NCBI RefSeq assembly: GCF_030285365.1 | Contig: NZ_JASVDS010000002.1 | Span: 992,001-1,056,000, forward strand | Source of the DNA: Roseateles subflavus | GTDB lineage: Bacteria > Pseudomonadota > Gammaproteobacteria > Burkholderiales > Burkholderiaceae_C | Direction: 5' to 3' | Length of the DNA stretch: 64,000 nucleotides | Shown: piece after piece, positions 43,486 through 51,788 of the stretch | Position numbering within the stretch: position 1 is the first letter of the stretch | How the letters are laid out: each line of letters begins with the position of its first letter | The notes under the pieces: generated by a model | Told to the model about the DNA's origin: nothing | Database searches by the model: none | Seen by the model: the letters and a program-made list of their open reading frames with translations, nothing else | Position numbers and translations under genes: made by a program

Positions 43486-44622
43486 TCACTTCAGCAGGAT
43501 GCTCTTGTCGACATCGGTGATCCGCGTGCGGCCGCAGAAGGCCATGCTGAGGTCCAGCTCCTTGTGGATGATCTCCAGCACCTTGGCGACGCCGGGGCGG
43601 CCCATGGCGCCCAGGCCGTAGAGGAAGGCGCGGCCGATGTAGCAGCCACGGGCGCCGAGGGCCCAGGCCTTGAGGACGTCCTGGCCGCTGCGGATGCCAC
43701 CGTCCATGTGAACCTCGATCTCGGAGCCCACGGCCTCGACGATGGCGGGCAGGGCGCGGATGCTGGACTCGGCCCCGTCGAGCTGGCGGCCGCCGTGGTT
43801 GCTGACGATCAGTGCATCGGCGCCGCTCTGCACGGCCAGGCGCGCGTCCTCCACGTCCTGGATGCCCTTGAGGATGAGCTTGCCGCCCCAGCGCTCCTTG
43901 ATCCAGGCCACGTCGTCCCAGGACAGCGCGGGATCGAACTGCTTGGCTGTCCAGTCGGACAGCGAGCCCATGTCGTCCACGCCCTTCACATGGCCCACGA
44001 TATTGCCGAACTGGCGGCGCGGTGTGCCCAGCATGCCCAGGCACCAGCGCGGCTTGGTGGCCAGGTTGATCAGGTTGGCCAGCGTGGGCTTGGGCGGGGC
44101 GGACAGGCCGTTCTTGAGGTCCTTGTGCCGCTGGCCAAGGATCTGCAGGTCCAGCGTGAGCACGAGCGCGCTGCAGCGGGCGGCCTTGGCGCGGTCGATC
44201 AGGCTGGCGATGAAGCCGCGGTCCTTCATCACATAGAGCTGGAACCAGAAGGGGCTGCTCGTGTGGGCCGCCACGTCCTCGATGGAGCAGATGCTCATGG
44301 TCGAGAGCGTGAAGGGCACGCCAAAGGCTTCGGCGGCCTGGGCGGCGAGGATCTCGCCGTCGGCATGTTGCATGCCGGTCAGGCCGGTGGGGGCCAGCGC
44401 CACCGGCATGGCGACCTGCTGGCCCACCATCGTCGTGGCGGTGCTGCGGTGCTCCATGTTCACGGCCACGCGCTGGCGCAGCTTGAGCGCCTGGAAGTCG
44501 GACTCGTTGGCGCGGTAGGTGCTCTCCGTCCAGCTGCCCGAGTCTGCGTAGTCGTAGAACATGCGCGGCACGCGGCGCTGGGCCAGTTGTCGCAGGTCTT
44601 CGATGCAGGTGATGACGGGCAT
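43486..44622 (-). CDS. lldD: FMN-dependent L-lactate dehydrogenase (alpha-hydroxy-acid oxidase family)
   Basis: The 378-aa FMN enzyme oxidises L-lactate to pyruvate at the inner membrane face. Family features: VPRMFYDYADSGSWTESTYR near the N-terminus, MPVALAPTGLTGMQHADGE, FWFQLYVMKDRGF, LILKGIQDVEDARLAVQSGA with the catalytic Lys, and the signature SNHGGRQLDGAESSI with the catalytic His, then VHMDGGIRSGQDVLKAWALG. The ATG at 44622 has GGAGG upstream. It may also act on another 2-hydroxy acid. Its stop lies within the last copy of the 196-bp array. A TAGGAT box at 44677-44682 could be its -10. Confidence 0.88.
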   Translation of the reverse strand: MPVITCIEDLRQLAQRRVPRMFYDYADSGSWTESTYRANESDFQALKLRQRVAVNMEHRSTATTMVGQQVAMPVALAPTGLTGMQHADGEILAAQAAEAFGVPFTLSTMSICSIEDVAAHTSSPFWFQLYVMKDRGFIASLIDRAKAARCSALVLTLDLQILGQRHKDLKNGLSAPPKPTLANLINLATKPRWCLGMLGTPRRQFGNIVGHVKGVDDMGSLSDWTAKQFDPALSWDDVAWIKERWGGKLILKGIQDVEDARLAVQSGADALIVSNHGGRQLDGAESSIRALPAIVEAVGSEIEVHMDGGIRSGQDVLKAWALGARGCYIGRAFLYGLGAMGRPGVAKVLEIIHKELDLSMAFCGRTRITDVDKSILLK

Positions 44623-44933
44623 GGGGCCTCCGGAGAATTGCCGAACTCGTGGCACGGGATGCCGTGCCTAGGCGCGATCCTAGTGGCAGCTCGGCGGCCG
44701 CTGGCGGAATCCGGGGCCGAGCGTCGCGGAAGTGCTTTCCGAGCGTGCCGACCCGGCGGCGCCTCGGGGCAGACAGGCGGGGGCAGCAGCGGGTTCGGAC
44801 GCGGGCTCGGACACGGGGTCAGGGGCTGGGCAGATCCCTGGGCCAGGGCCGGGGTTCTCTCCGGGCTTTCCCCCAGAATCAGGACCCGTGCCGCGCGTCC
44901 CGACGAAGACCGGGGGTGGGCCGCGAGCGGGGA
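44623..44933. other. Intergenic region between LysR and lldD
   Basis: This 311-bp gap holds a candidate lldD -10 box (TAGGAT, 44677-44682) and a low-complexity stretch of GGGTTCGGAC / GGGCTCGGAC type near 44790-44820. No gene, terminator or clear operator was seen. Confidence 0.4.
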
Positions 44934-45860
44934 TCAGCCCGCTTTGAGGGCGGGGCCAAGCGCCCGGCACTGCGAGCGCAGCCAATCGGCAAGGGCCCGC
45001 AGCCCGGGGGAAGCCTGGGCCGGCAAGGGACGCAACGCATACGCCTGGGCCGCCGGTACTTCCAGCGTCCAGGGGCGCCGCAGCAGGCCTTGCTCCAGCA
45101 GACGCTGCGCCAGGGCCTGGCCGACCAGGGCCACCCCCTGACCGCATTCGGCCGCCTGCAGCACCAGGCCGAGGTCGATGAAGCGAGGGCCAGCGCCAGG
45201 TTCCTCCGCCGGCAGGCCGGCCGCATGGAACCAGGGCAGCCAGGACTGCAGCGGCGTGCGCAGCAGCGGCAGGCTCAGCAGGTCCTGCGGGCGGGGACTG
45301 GCGGGCAGCCGGGCGGCCAGCGCGGGCGAGAGCAGCGGCGTGACGACATCGCGCAGCAGCAGCTCGGCGTCCGGTGGCTGCGGGGCGTGGTAGACCTGCA
45401 GCTCGGCGTCCGGCGCGCCCTCGTTGAGATAGGGCACGCTCAGCACGAGTTCCAGCTCCAGGTGCGGATGTGCGGCACTGAAGGCGGGCAGCGCGGGCAC
45501 GAGGATCTGCCGGGCGAATGTGGGCGGGGCGCACAGGCGCAGGCGCTCGCGGCGCTGCTGCTCGCGGCGGTGCTGGGGCGCCGCGGCCAGCAGGTCGAGC
45601 GCCGCGCGCACCTGCTCGAGGTACTCACGCCCCGCTGCCGTCAGGCTCCATTGCCCGCCCTGGCGCTGGAACAGGGCCAGGCCCAGCAGCTCCTCCAGGG
45701 CGCCGATGCGCTTGCCCACGGCGCTGGCGCTGATGTGCAGCGCCTCGGCCGCCGGTTCGAGCAGGCCCAGCGCAGCCACGGCCTGGAAGGCGCGCAGCCC
45801 GTCGATGGACGGCAGGCGCAGGTCCGGTGCCAGCGACGGGGCGTGCGAAGATCGATTCAT
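44934..45860 (-). CDS. LysR family transcriptional regulator
   Basis: The 308-aa protein has the N-terminal winged helix-turn-helix (about 18-78: SIDGLRAFQAVAALGLLEPA, ALHISASAVGKRIGALEELL, GLALFQRQGGQWSLTAAG) and an effector-binding domain like the GcvA group. The target is unknown; the next gene downstream on the same strand is lldD, 311 bp away, a possible target. The ATG at 45860 overlaps the start codon of the opposite YbaN-type gene (CATG at 45858-45861). No downstream start would keep the whole DNA-binding domain. Confidence 0.9.
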   Translation of the reverse strand: MNRSSHAPSLAPDLRLPSIDGLRAFQAVAALGLLEPAAEALHISASAVGKRIGALEELLGLALFQRQGGQWSLTAAGREYLEQVRAALDLLAAAPQHRREQQRRERLRLCAPPTFARQILVPALPAFSAAHPHLELELVLSVPYLNEGAPDAELQVYHAPQPPDAELLLRDVVTPLLSPALAARLPASPRPQDLLSLPLLRTPLQSWLPWFHAAGLPAEEPGAGPRFIDLGLVLQAAECGQGVALVGQALAQRLLEQGLLRRPWTLEVPAAQAYALRPLPAQASPGLRALADWLRSQCRALGPALKAG

Positions 45861-46302
45861 GGACAAGGCTTTCAACAATGACGCCAACGCTGCCGCCGGC
45901 GATGAGGCAATGGCGCCGCGGCCGCTGTGGCGCCGCCTGCTGTGGGGCATGGCGGGGCTGTTGAGCCTCGGCCTGGGCATTCTCGGCATTTTCCTGCCCC
46001 TGCTGCCCACCACGCCCTTCGTGCTGCTGGCGGCGTTCTGCTTCTCGCGCAGCAGCCGGCGGTGCGAGGCCTGGCTGCTGGGGCATCCGCGCTTCGGCCC
46101 GATGATCCACGACTGGCGTACCCACCGCGCCGTCCCCTGGCGGGCCAAGCAGCTGGCCTGGGTGATGATGAGCCTCGGCTCGGCCGTGGCCGCCTGGCGT
46201 CTCCCGCTGGCGTGGTGCTGGGTGCCGGCCGCCTGCTGTCTGGCCGTGGGCCTGTGGATGTGGCGCCTGCCGACCCGCGAGCGCCTTGGCGCTGGGGACT
46301 GA
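45859..46302 (+). CDS. YbaN family (DUF454) inner-membrane protein
   Basis: The 147-aa protein matches the DUF454/YbaN family: LGLGILGIFLPLLPTTPFVL, LAAFCFSRSSRRCEAWLL, and a last pair of membrane segments around WVMMSLGSAVAAWRLPLAW and VPAACCLAVGLWMW. Function unknown. The first ATG (45859) has GAAG 8 nt upstream and overlaps the LysR start codon head to head; an internal ATG at 45910 would give 130 aa, closer to E. coli YbaN (125 aa), but GAGG lies only 2 nt before it. Confidence 0.85.
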   Translation: MDKAFNNDANAAAGDEAMAPRPLWRRLLWGMAGLLSLGLGILGIFLPLLPTTPFVLLAAFCFSRSSRRCEAWLLGHPRFGPMIHDWRTHRAVPWRAKQLAWVMMSLGSAVAAWRLPLAWCWVPAACCLAVGLWMWRLPTRERLGAGD

Positions 46303-46443
46303 GCCCCCACCCGGTGCCGACACGCGCTCGATGATCCCGGGCGGCACGCCGATCGCGGCTTGGCTGCACGGCGCGCCACGAAGGGCCTGCATCTCCCGCG
46401 GCGGCGCGCCTCATGGGCACCCGCGAGGCATGGGCCAGGGCTT

Positions 46444-48816
46444 TCAGGCGCCGGGCTCCGTCGCGTCGTGGCGTGCGGCGGCCGCGGCGCCCTGCAGCGG
46501 CAGCTCGATCCGCAGCGCGAAGCCGCGCTCCGGCCGCAGTAGCGTCGCCTGCCCGCCCAGGCGCTTCGCGAGATGGGCCACGATGTACATGCCGAGCCCC
46601 GACCCGCCCTGGCCCCGGCGCGTGGTGAAGAAGGGCTCGAAGACGTGCGCCCGCACGGCCTCGCTCAGGCCGACGCCGTCGTCGGCGTAGTCCAGGCGCA
46701 GCAGCGGGCCGCAGCAGCGGGCTTCCAGCCGCAGCTGGCCGCCCTCGCCCTTGGGGAAGGCGTGGGTGAGGCTGTTCATGATGAGGTTGGAGAGGATCTG
46801 GCTCAGCAGGCCGGGCACGGTCTCGATCTGCAGGCCGTCCTCCACCTCGAGCCGGCACTCGACCCGCGCCCGGCGCAGGGCCGGGCTGTGCACGGTGACC
46901 ACGCTCTGCAGGTAGTCCTTCAGCGCCAGGCGCTGCGGGGCCTCGGCGTTCTGGTCGACGGCGATGCGCTTGAAGTCGCCCATGAGCGTGGCAGCGCGCT
47001 GCAGATTGCGGTCCACGAGGTCCGCGGCATTGGCCAGCTGCTGGGCCAGCCCCTGCAGCTCGGCCCGGGTGAGCTTCTCGGTGCCGTCCGCGACGCGGGT
47101 GAGGCGGCGCGCGTGGTCGGCGACGCCGGACGCCGCGGTGATGGCGACGCCGATGGGGGTGTTCACGTCATGGGCGATGCTGGCCACCATGCGGCCGAGC
47201 GAGGCGAACTTCTCCTGCTCGAGCTCCTGGCGCGCGGCCTTGGCACGGCTCAGGTCCAGCGACAGCATCAGCCGCTCGCAGATCTTGGCCAGATGGCTCG
47301 CGCTGAGGAGGTCGTCGCGCGTCCAGGCGCGCTCGGTGCCGGCGCGCTGCAGCCACAGGATGCCGCGCAGCTGCTGCTGCAGGCGCAGCGGCACCTCGAT
47401 GCGCCCGCCCTGGGCCTGCGCCGAGGGCAGGGCGGCCAGCGCGCTGGCGTGGGGGTGCAGGCGCATGTCGCGGATGACCAGCGGCTCGTGAGACTCGTCC
47501 AGCAGCGTCAGGTAGGCGCCGCACTGGGCCGGGCTGAGGCCCGCGTCGTCCGGCTTGCCCGCCTGCGCGATGCTGGCGAAGTGCTGCTGCCCGTTCTCGT
47601 CCCACCAGACGGTCCAGTGGTCCAGCCCCAGGATGGCCAGCACCTGCTCCCGCATCTGCAGCAGGGCCAGCCGCAGGTCCTCGGGCGTCTCGATGTTGAA
47701 GTGCTGGCTGGAGAGGCTCAGCATCCGTTCCTCGGGCCCTTGCCGCAGGTGGTCGAAGCGCACCAGCGCACTGAGGCGCTCGGGCAGGCTCAGCTGGTAG
47801 AGCTCGGCCTCCAGCGCCTGATGCTGCCAGAGCTGGTCCAGCGCGTCGGACAGCCGTCCGGCCCGCTGGTAGAGCTGGGCCAGGGCCTTGTGGGCGCTGC
47901 TCTGCTGCCGTCTCGCGCCGAGGCTGCGGGCCAGCCCGAGGGCCTGCTCGCCGCTGCGGATGGCGTGCTCCCAGTCCTCACCCTCCATGGCCAGCTCGGT
48001 GAGGGTGGCGCTGACCATGGTCTCCAGCCACACGTAGCCGCAGCGGCGCGCCGCCTGCTGGGCTTGCTCGCACAGCGCGCGGGCCTCGTCGTCCTCGCCA
48101 GCCGCCTGGGCGCAGCGGGCCAGATGCCACAGACTCTCGGCGACGTAATCCCGATGCCCGATGCTCCGGGCCCACGCCTGGCCCTGCTCGAAGCTGGCGC
48201 GAGCCGCTGCGTAGTCGCCGCGATTGAACTGCGCCACGCCGAGATTCAGCAGGAGCTTGGCCTGCAGGTAGCGGGCCGCGAGCCGGGAGGCGCCGCTGCG
48301 CAGCTGGTTCTGCGCATCCAGGAGCAGGTGCTGGCCCGTCTGCCAGTCGCCGAGCGCGAAGTGCAGCTGGGCCAGGCCGATGCAAGGGGCGACGCCCTCC
48401 AGGCTGCCCGGCTGCAGCGCGGCGAGGTCCAGGGCCTCCGACCAGTAGGCGCTGGCCTGCTGGTACTCGGCCGCCTGGTAGCTGAGCCGCCCGAGCGCCT
48501 CGTTCAGCCGCGTCACCTGGCGGATCAGCCCCTCGGCCTGCGCCTGGGCCAGCGCCTGCTGCAGCGCCGGTCGCAGCAGGGCGCCGCTGCCCAGGCGCTC
48601 ACGGGCGAAGAACAGGCCCTGCAGCAGCTGCAGGCGCCGCAGCGTGGGCAGGCCCTCGCCGCGGGCGAGGGCGTGGTCGTAGCAGGGGATGCTCAGGCGC
48701 GGATGGCGCATGCCAGCGCTGGCGAGGCGGTGCATCAGCGCCGCGGCCTGGGCGTCGTCGCAGACCAGCGGGCGGCTGGCGGCGGGGGGAAGGGGCGAGG
48801 CGGGGGACTGCTGCAT
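46444..48816 (-). CDS. TPR-GAF sensor histidine kinase
   Basis: The 790-aa protein has a TPR-type helical N-terminal half (about 40-340; for example LSYQAAEYQQASAYWSEALD and KALAQLYQRAGRLSDALDQL), a GAF-like sensor (about 380-520), and a C-terminal HisKA-HATPase module: H-box SLGRMVASIAHDVNTPIG, N-box ILSNLIMNSLTHAF, and G-boxes YADDGVGLSE and GGSGLGMYIVAHLAKRLGG. There are no membrane segments, so it is a soluble kinase. No response regulator is adjacent. The ATG at 48816 is the natural start. Confidence 0.9.
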   Translation of the reverse strand: MQQSPASPLPPAASRPLVCDDAQAAALMHRLASAGMRHPRLSIPCYDHALARGEGLPTLRRLQLLQGLFFARERLGSGALLRPALQQALAQAQAEGLIRQVTRLNEALGRLSYQAAEYQQASAYWSEALDLAALQPGSLEGVAPCIGLAQLHFALGDWQTGQHLLLDAQNQLRSGASRLAARYLQAKLLLNLGVAQFNRGDYAAARASFEQGQAWARSIGHRDYVAESLWHLARCAQAAGEDDEARALCEQAQQAARRCGYVWLETMVSATLTELAMEGEDWEHAIRSGEQALGLARSLGARRQQSSAHKALAQLYQRAGRLSDALDQLWQHQALEAELYQLSLPERLSALVRFDHLRQGPEERMLSLSSQHFNIETPEDLRLALLQMREQVLAILGLDHWTVWWDENGQQHFASIAQAGKPDDAGLSPAQCGAYLTLLDESHEPLVIRDMRLHPHASALAALPSAQAQGGRIEVPLRLQQQLRGILWLQRAGTERAWTRDDLLSASHLAKICERLMLSLDLSRAKAARQELEQEKFASLGRMVASIAHDVNTPIGVAITAASGVADHARRLTRVADGTEKLTRAELQGLAQQLANAADLVDRNLQRAATLMGDFKRIAVDQNAEAPQRLALKDYLQSVVTVHSPALRRARVECRLEVEDGLQIETVPGLLSQILSNLIMNSLTHAFPKGEGGQLRLEARCCGPLLRLDYADDGVGLSEAVRAHVFEPFFTTRRGQGGSGLGMYIVAHLAKRLGGQATLLRPERGFALRIELPLQGAAAAARHDATEPGA

Positions 48817-48927
48817 GCCGATCCTTGCTGCTCCGGGTCGCCCTGCCGCTGGCAGCCGGGGCGATCGGGGTCCAGCCGGCAGGATAGCGAGCCGCCGCGG
48901 CCGCGACCAGCCGGCAAGCCCGGGGGG

Positions 48928-50166
48928 TCAGAACAGCGACAGGTTCTCCGGCTTCGCTTGACTCGGGCGTGGATTCCTGGCCGGGGGCGGCAGGGCGTCG
49001 CCGGGCCGGCTCAGCGAGGCCATGCGCACGCCCAGCAGGCGCAGGCGCTGGCTCAGGTCCACGCGCTTGAGGCACTGGCCGGCCGCCTGGCGGATGGCGG
49101 CGGCGTCCTGGATGGGCAGCGGCAGGGTCTGGTCGCGCGTGACGGTGCGGAAGCCCTCGAAGCGCAGCTTGATGCCGACGGTGCGGCCGAGATAGCCCTT
49201 GCGCTGGAGGTCGGCGGCGAGCTGCTCGCACAGCTGCGTGAAGATGCGGCCCAGTTGCTCGCGGTCATGGCGGGCGTGCAGGTCGCGCTCGAAGGTGGTC
49301 TCGCGGCTGATGGACACCGGCTCGCTGTGCGTCACCACGGGCCGCTCGTCGCGCCCGTGCGCGGCCTCGTGGAGCCAGGCGCCGTAGCTGCGCCCGAATC
49401 GCTCCAGCAGCAGCGCGGGGGCCGCCGCCGCGAGCTGCGCGATGGTTTCGATGCCCAGCGTCTCCAGCTTGGCCGCCGCCTTGGGGCCGATGCCGTTGAC
49501 GCGCCGCACCGGCAGCGGCCAGATGCGGTCGGGGAGGTCTTCCATCGTCAGCACGGTCAGGCCGTCGGGCTTGTCGAGGTCGGACGCGATCTTGGACAGC
49601 AGCTTGTTCGGCGTGATGCCGATGGAGCAGCTCAGCCCGGTGGCCCGCGTGACGCTGTTCTTGATCTCGCGGGCGACGGCGCGCACGCCGCCGAGCGGGT
49701 CGTGCCCCACGGCCTCGTGCACGCCCGGCACGGCGCTCAGGTCGATGTAGATCTCATCGATGCCGCGGTCCTCGATCACGGGGGCGATCTGGGCCACGGC
49801 GGCCTTGAAGACGCGCGAGTAGTGGCGGTAGGCGTCGAAGTCGGTCGGCAGCAGGATGGCGTCGGGCGCCAGCAGGCCGGCCTTCATCAGCCCCATGCCC
49901 GAGTGCACGCCCAGCGCGCGGGCAGCGTAGGTGGAGGTGGTGATGACGCCACGGCCGGTGTAGTCCCGCAGCCGGGCGTACTCGCGACTGCCGTCCTCCC
50001 GTGTGCGCGGCGCGTGCATGCGGCGCCCGCCGATCACCACCGGCTGGCCCTTGAGCTCCGGGTAGCGCAGCAGCTCCACGGACGCGTAGAACGCATCCAT
50101 GTCGAGATGGGCGATCCAGCGCCGAGGGGGCGCGCTGGCGTCCGTGAGGCGCTCGGAGTCCTGCAT
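48928..50166 (-). CDS. dinB: DNA polymerase IV
   Basis: This Y-family translesion polymerase has 412 aa. Catalytic residues lie in IAHLDMDAFYASVE (Asp22) and RGIDEIYIDLS; the helix-hairpin-helix (PVRRVNGIGPKAAAKLETLG) and little-finger domain follow. The C-terminal PENLSLF is a beta-clamp binding peptide. The ATG at 50166 is preferred over the in-frame ATG at 50175, because the latter lies within a GACAAT -10 box; transcription would start next to codon 1. No LexA box was recognised. Confidence 0.96.
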   Translation of the reverse strand: MQDSERLTDASAPPRRWIAHLDMDAFYASVELLRYPELKGQPVVIGGRRMHAPRTREDGSREYARLRDYTGRGVITTSTYAARALGVHSGMGLMKAGLLAPDAILLPTDFDAYRHYSRVFKAAVAQIAPVIEDRGIDEIYIDLSAVPGVHEAVGHDPLGGVRAVAREIKNSVTRATGLSCSIGITPNKLLSKIASDLDKPDGLTVLTMEDLPDRIWPLPVRRVNGIGPKAAAKLETLGIETIAQLAAAAPALLLERFGRSYGAWLHEAAHGRDERPVVTHSEPVSISRETTFERDLHARHDREQLGRIFTQLCEQLAADLQRKGYLGRTVGIKLRFEGFRTVTRDQTLPLPIQDAAAIRQAAGQCLKRVDLSQRLRLLGVRMASLSRPGDALPPPARNPRPSQAKPENLSLF

Positions 50167-50173
50167 GCACCGC

Positions 50174-50179
50174 ATTGTC
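50174..50179 (-). promoter_or_regulatory. -10 box next to dinB start
   Basis: GACAAT on the minus strand, 7 nt before the ATG at 50166; it overlaps the alternative ATG at 50175 and therefore argues for the shorter start. Confidence 0.45.
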
Positions 50180-50313
50180 GCGCCCGGCGCTGACAGCGGG
50201 TGTCAGGAGCGGGCGTTATGCCACGACGTCCGCTGCGGAGGGCCTTCCGCGCGCGAACCGGGCCCCGGTCCGTGTCGGCTCTAGTGCCCGCTCAGTACCC
50301 GCTCAGTGCTCGT

Positions 50314-50823
50314 TCAATGCCCGCAGCTGCTGCTGCCGCAGGAGGTGATGGGCTGGGCGGCCTGCGCCGCCTGGAGGGCCGTGGCCTCGCTCGCCTCGGG
50401 CTTGGTGAGCGCGCCCGTGGCGCTGTCGTAGCCGACCTGCTGCATGTGGAACACCAGGGCGGCGTCCATCATCTCGGCGTGCGCCGGGAACCACTGCGCC
50501 AGCTCCGGGCCGATGATGCGCATGGGCTCGAGGTCCTGGAGCTCCAGAGCGTAGCGGCGCACCTCACGCAGGGTGTCCAGCACCATCTGGTGCTGCTTGC
50601 TGTGGCAGTTCTCAGGGGCAAATCCCGTGGCCGCCATCCAGCGCTCCTCCATGGCGAAATGCGCCTCGGTGTGGGCCAGCAGGGCCTCGAAGGCGGGCAT
50701 GGGGTCACCGCCACTGGCGAGGGCCGTGGAGAAGTCGTTCAGCAGACCCACGAATTCCTCGTGGGTGTCGTCCAGCTCGGCGTGCTGCAGCGCGAGCTCG
50801 GGGGTCCAGGTGATCAGGCTCAT
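50314..50823 (-). CDS. Bacteriohemerythrin-type protein
   Basis: The 169-aa protein has the hemerythrin four-helix iron site: His in LQHAELDDTHEEF, the HTEAHFAMEE pair with Glu, HSKQHQMVL, and HAEMMDAALVF with the His and Asp of the last helix. Such proteins bind O2 or act in oxygen/NO sensing or storage. The C-terminus ends with two Cys in TSCGSSSCGH, unusual for the family and possibly metal-binding. It is a single gene with the start at 50823. Confidence 0.9.
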   Translation of the reverse strand: MSLITWTPELALQHAELDDTHEEFVGLLNDFSTALASGGDPMPAFEALLAHTEAHFAMEERWMAATGFAPENCHSKQHQMVLDTLREVRRYALELQDLEPMRIIGPELAQWFPAHAEMMDAALVFHMQQVGYDSATGALTKPEASEATALQAAQAAQPITSCGSSSCGH

Positions 50824-51058
50824 GGCCCGAACGATACCTGAGCCACCTGACAGCGCCGCATCGCGCGCCGCGTCACAGGCCGCCGGCTCGCGGGAATCTT
50901 GCGGTCGATCAAGGATCCGGAGCGCCGTCCGCCCCCTCGGCCGGCGACGACGCCGATGCCCCCTGATTGCGGGGCAGCTTGTGAAGCTAGGGGGACGCCT
51001 GCGGGCCGATCGGTCCTAAGGTTCGAGCCACACAAGTTCCCAACCCCAGGAGGTTTCC

Positions 51059-51781
51059 ATGACCGATCAAGTTCTGAAGGCTCACAAGCCCCTGTTCAAG
51101 CACCTTGGCGGCGCCCTGGCCCTCGCGGCGGCGGCGGCGGCGGTGCCGAGCCTCTCTCACGCCGATGTGCTGCTGGAAGGCGCGACCGTGGCCCTGGTCG
51201 CGGGCACCAGCAGCGCAGCCGAGCCGCAGCTGGCCGGCACCATCATCGAGGACCGCACCGATGCCTTCAGCTTCTCCAGCACGAACGGCACGGTGAGCGG
51301 CAGCCTGCAGTCCCGCGTGGTGCGGTCCATCGACGGCACGGTGGACTTCTACTGGCGCGTCTTCAGCGACGCCCGCTCGGCGGACGACATCGGCAGCTTC
51401 CGCCTGGGCAATCTCTTCACGAGCGTGTACCTCGTCAACTGGCGCAACGACGGCTCGGGCGACGTCGCGCCGGTCAATGCCCATCGCTTCACCGGGACCC
51501 AGAGCGCCGCCTTCAACTTCAACTTCCAGCACTTGAACGACCTCGGCGCGATGGTGGGCCTGGGCGCTGACAAGTCCTCGTTCTTCATGTTCCTGGACAC
51601 CGACGCCACCACCTACGACTTCTCGGGCCTGATGGACGTGGCCGACATGAACCACACCCACATCTCCAGCCTGTTCAGCACCTTTGCGCCCACCGTGGCC
51701 CAGGTGCCGGAGCCTGGCAGCCTGGCGCTGACCGGCCTGGCGCTGGCGCTGCTGCCGCTGCGCCGCCGCCGTCAGGCCTGA
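51059..51781 (+). CDS. PEP-CTERM sorted exported protein
   Basis: The 240-aa protein has an N-terminal signal (LFKHLGGALALAAAAAAVPS, cleavage near SHA) and a C-terminal PEP-CTERM tail: VPEPGSLALTGLALALLPLR followed by RRRQA. This tail is recognised by an exosortase/EpsH system in exopolysaccharide-producing Gram-negatives. The mature middle is a beta-rich, Asn/Asp/Ser-rich domain with no recognised function. AGGAGG lies 6 nt upstream of the ATG. No exosortase gene is in the window. It converges on argH with 7 bp between stops. Confidence 0.92.
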   Translation: MTDQVLKAHKPLFKHLGGALALAAAAAAVPSLSHADVLLEGATVALVAGTSSAAEPQLAGTIIEDRTDAFSFSSTNGTVSGSLQSRVVRSIDGTVDFYWRVFSDARSADDIGSFRLGNLFTSVYLVNWRNDGSGDVAPVNAHRFTGTQSAAFNFNFQHLNDLGAMVGLGADKSSFFMFLDTDATTYDFSGLMDVADMNHTHISSLFSTFAPTVAQVPEPGSLALTGLALALLPLRRRRQA

Positions 51782-51788
51782 ACGGGCC

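Larger units (their letters stand above)
42901..43488. repeat. 196-bp tandem repeat array (3 copies) with terminators
   Basis: Three copies with period 196 bp; the GAGCCGGATCCCC marker of each copy starts at 42918, 43114 and 43310. Each unit carries two hairpins: an ACGGGACC / GGTCCCGT stem with flanking A and T runs, and GAAGCCCTCC / GGAGGGCTTC followed by GTGCTTTT. Copies 1 and 2 are nearly identical; copy 3 is more changed and its end includes the lldD stop codon. The array lies between two convergent genes. Confidence 0.9.

Noticed and set aside
50890-50925. Sigma54-type promoter before the PEP-CTERM gene
   Set aside because: The GG and GC dinucleotides do not have the required 10-bp spacing.
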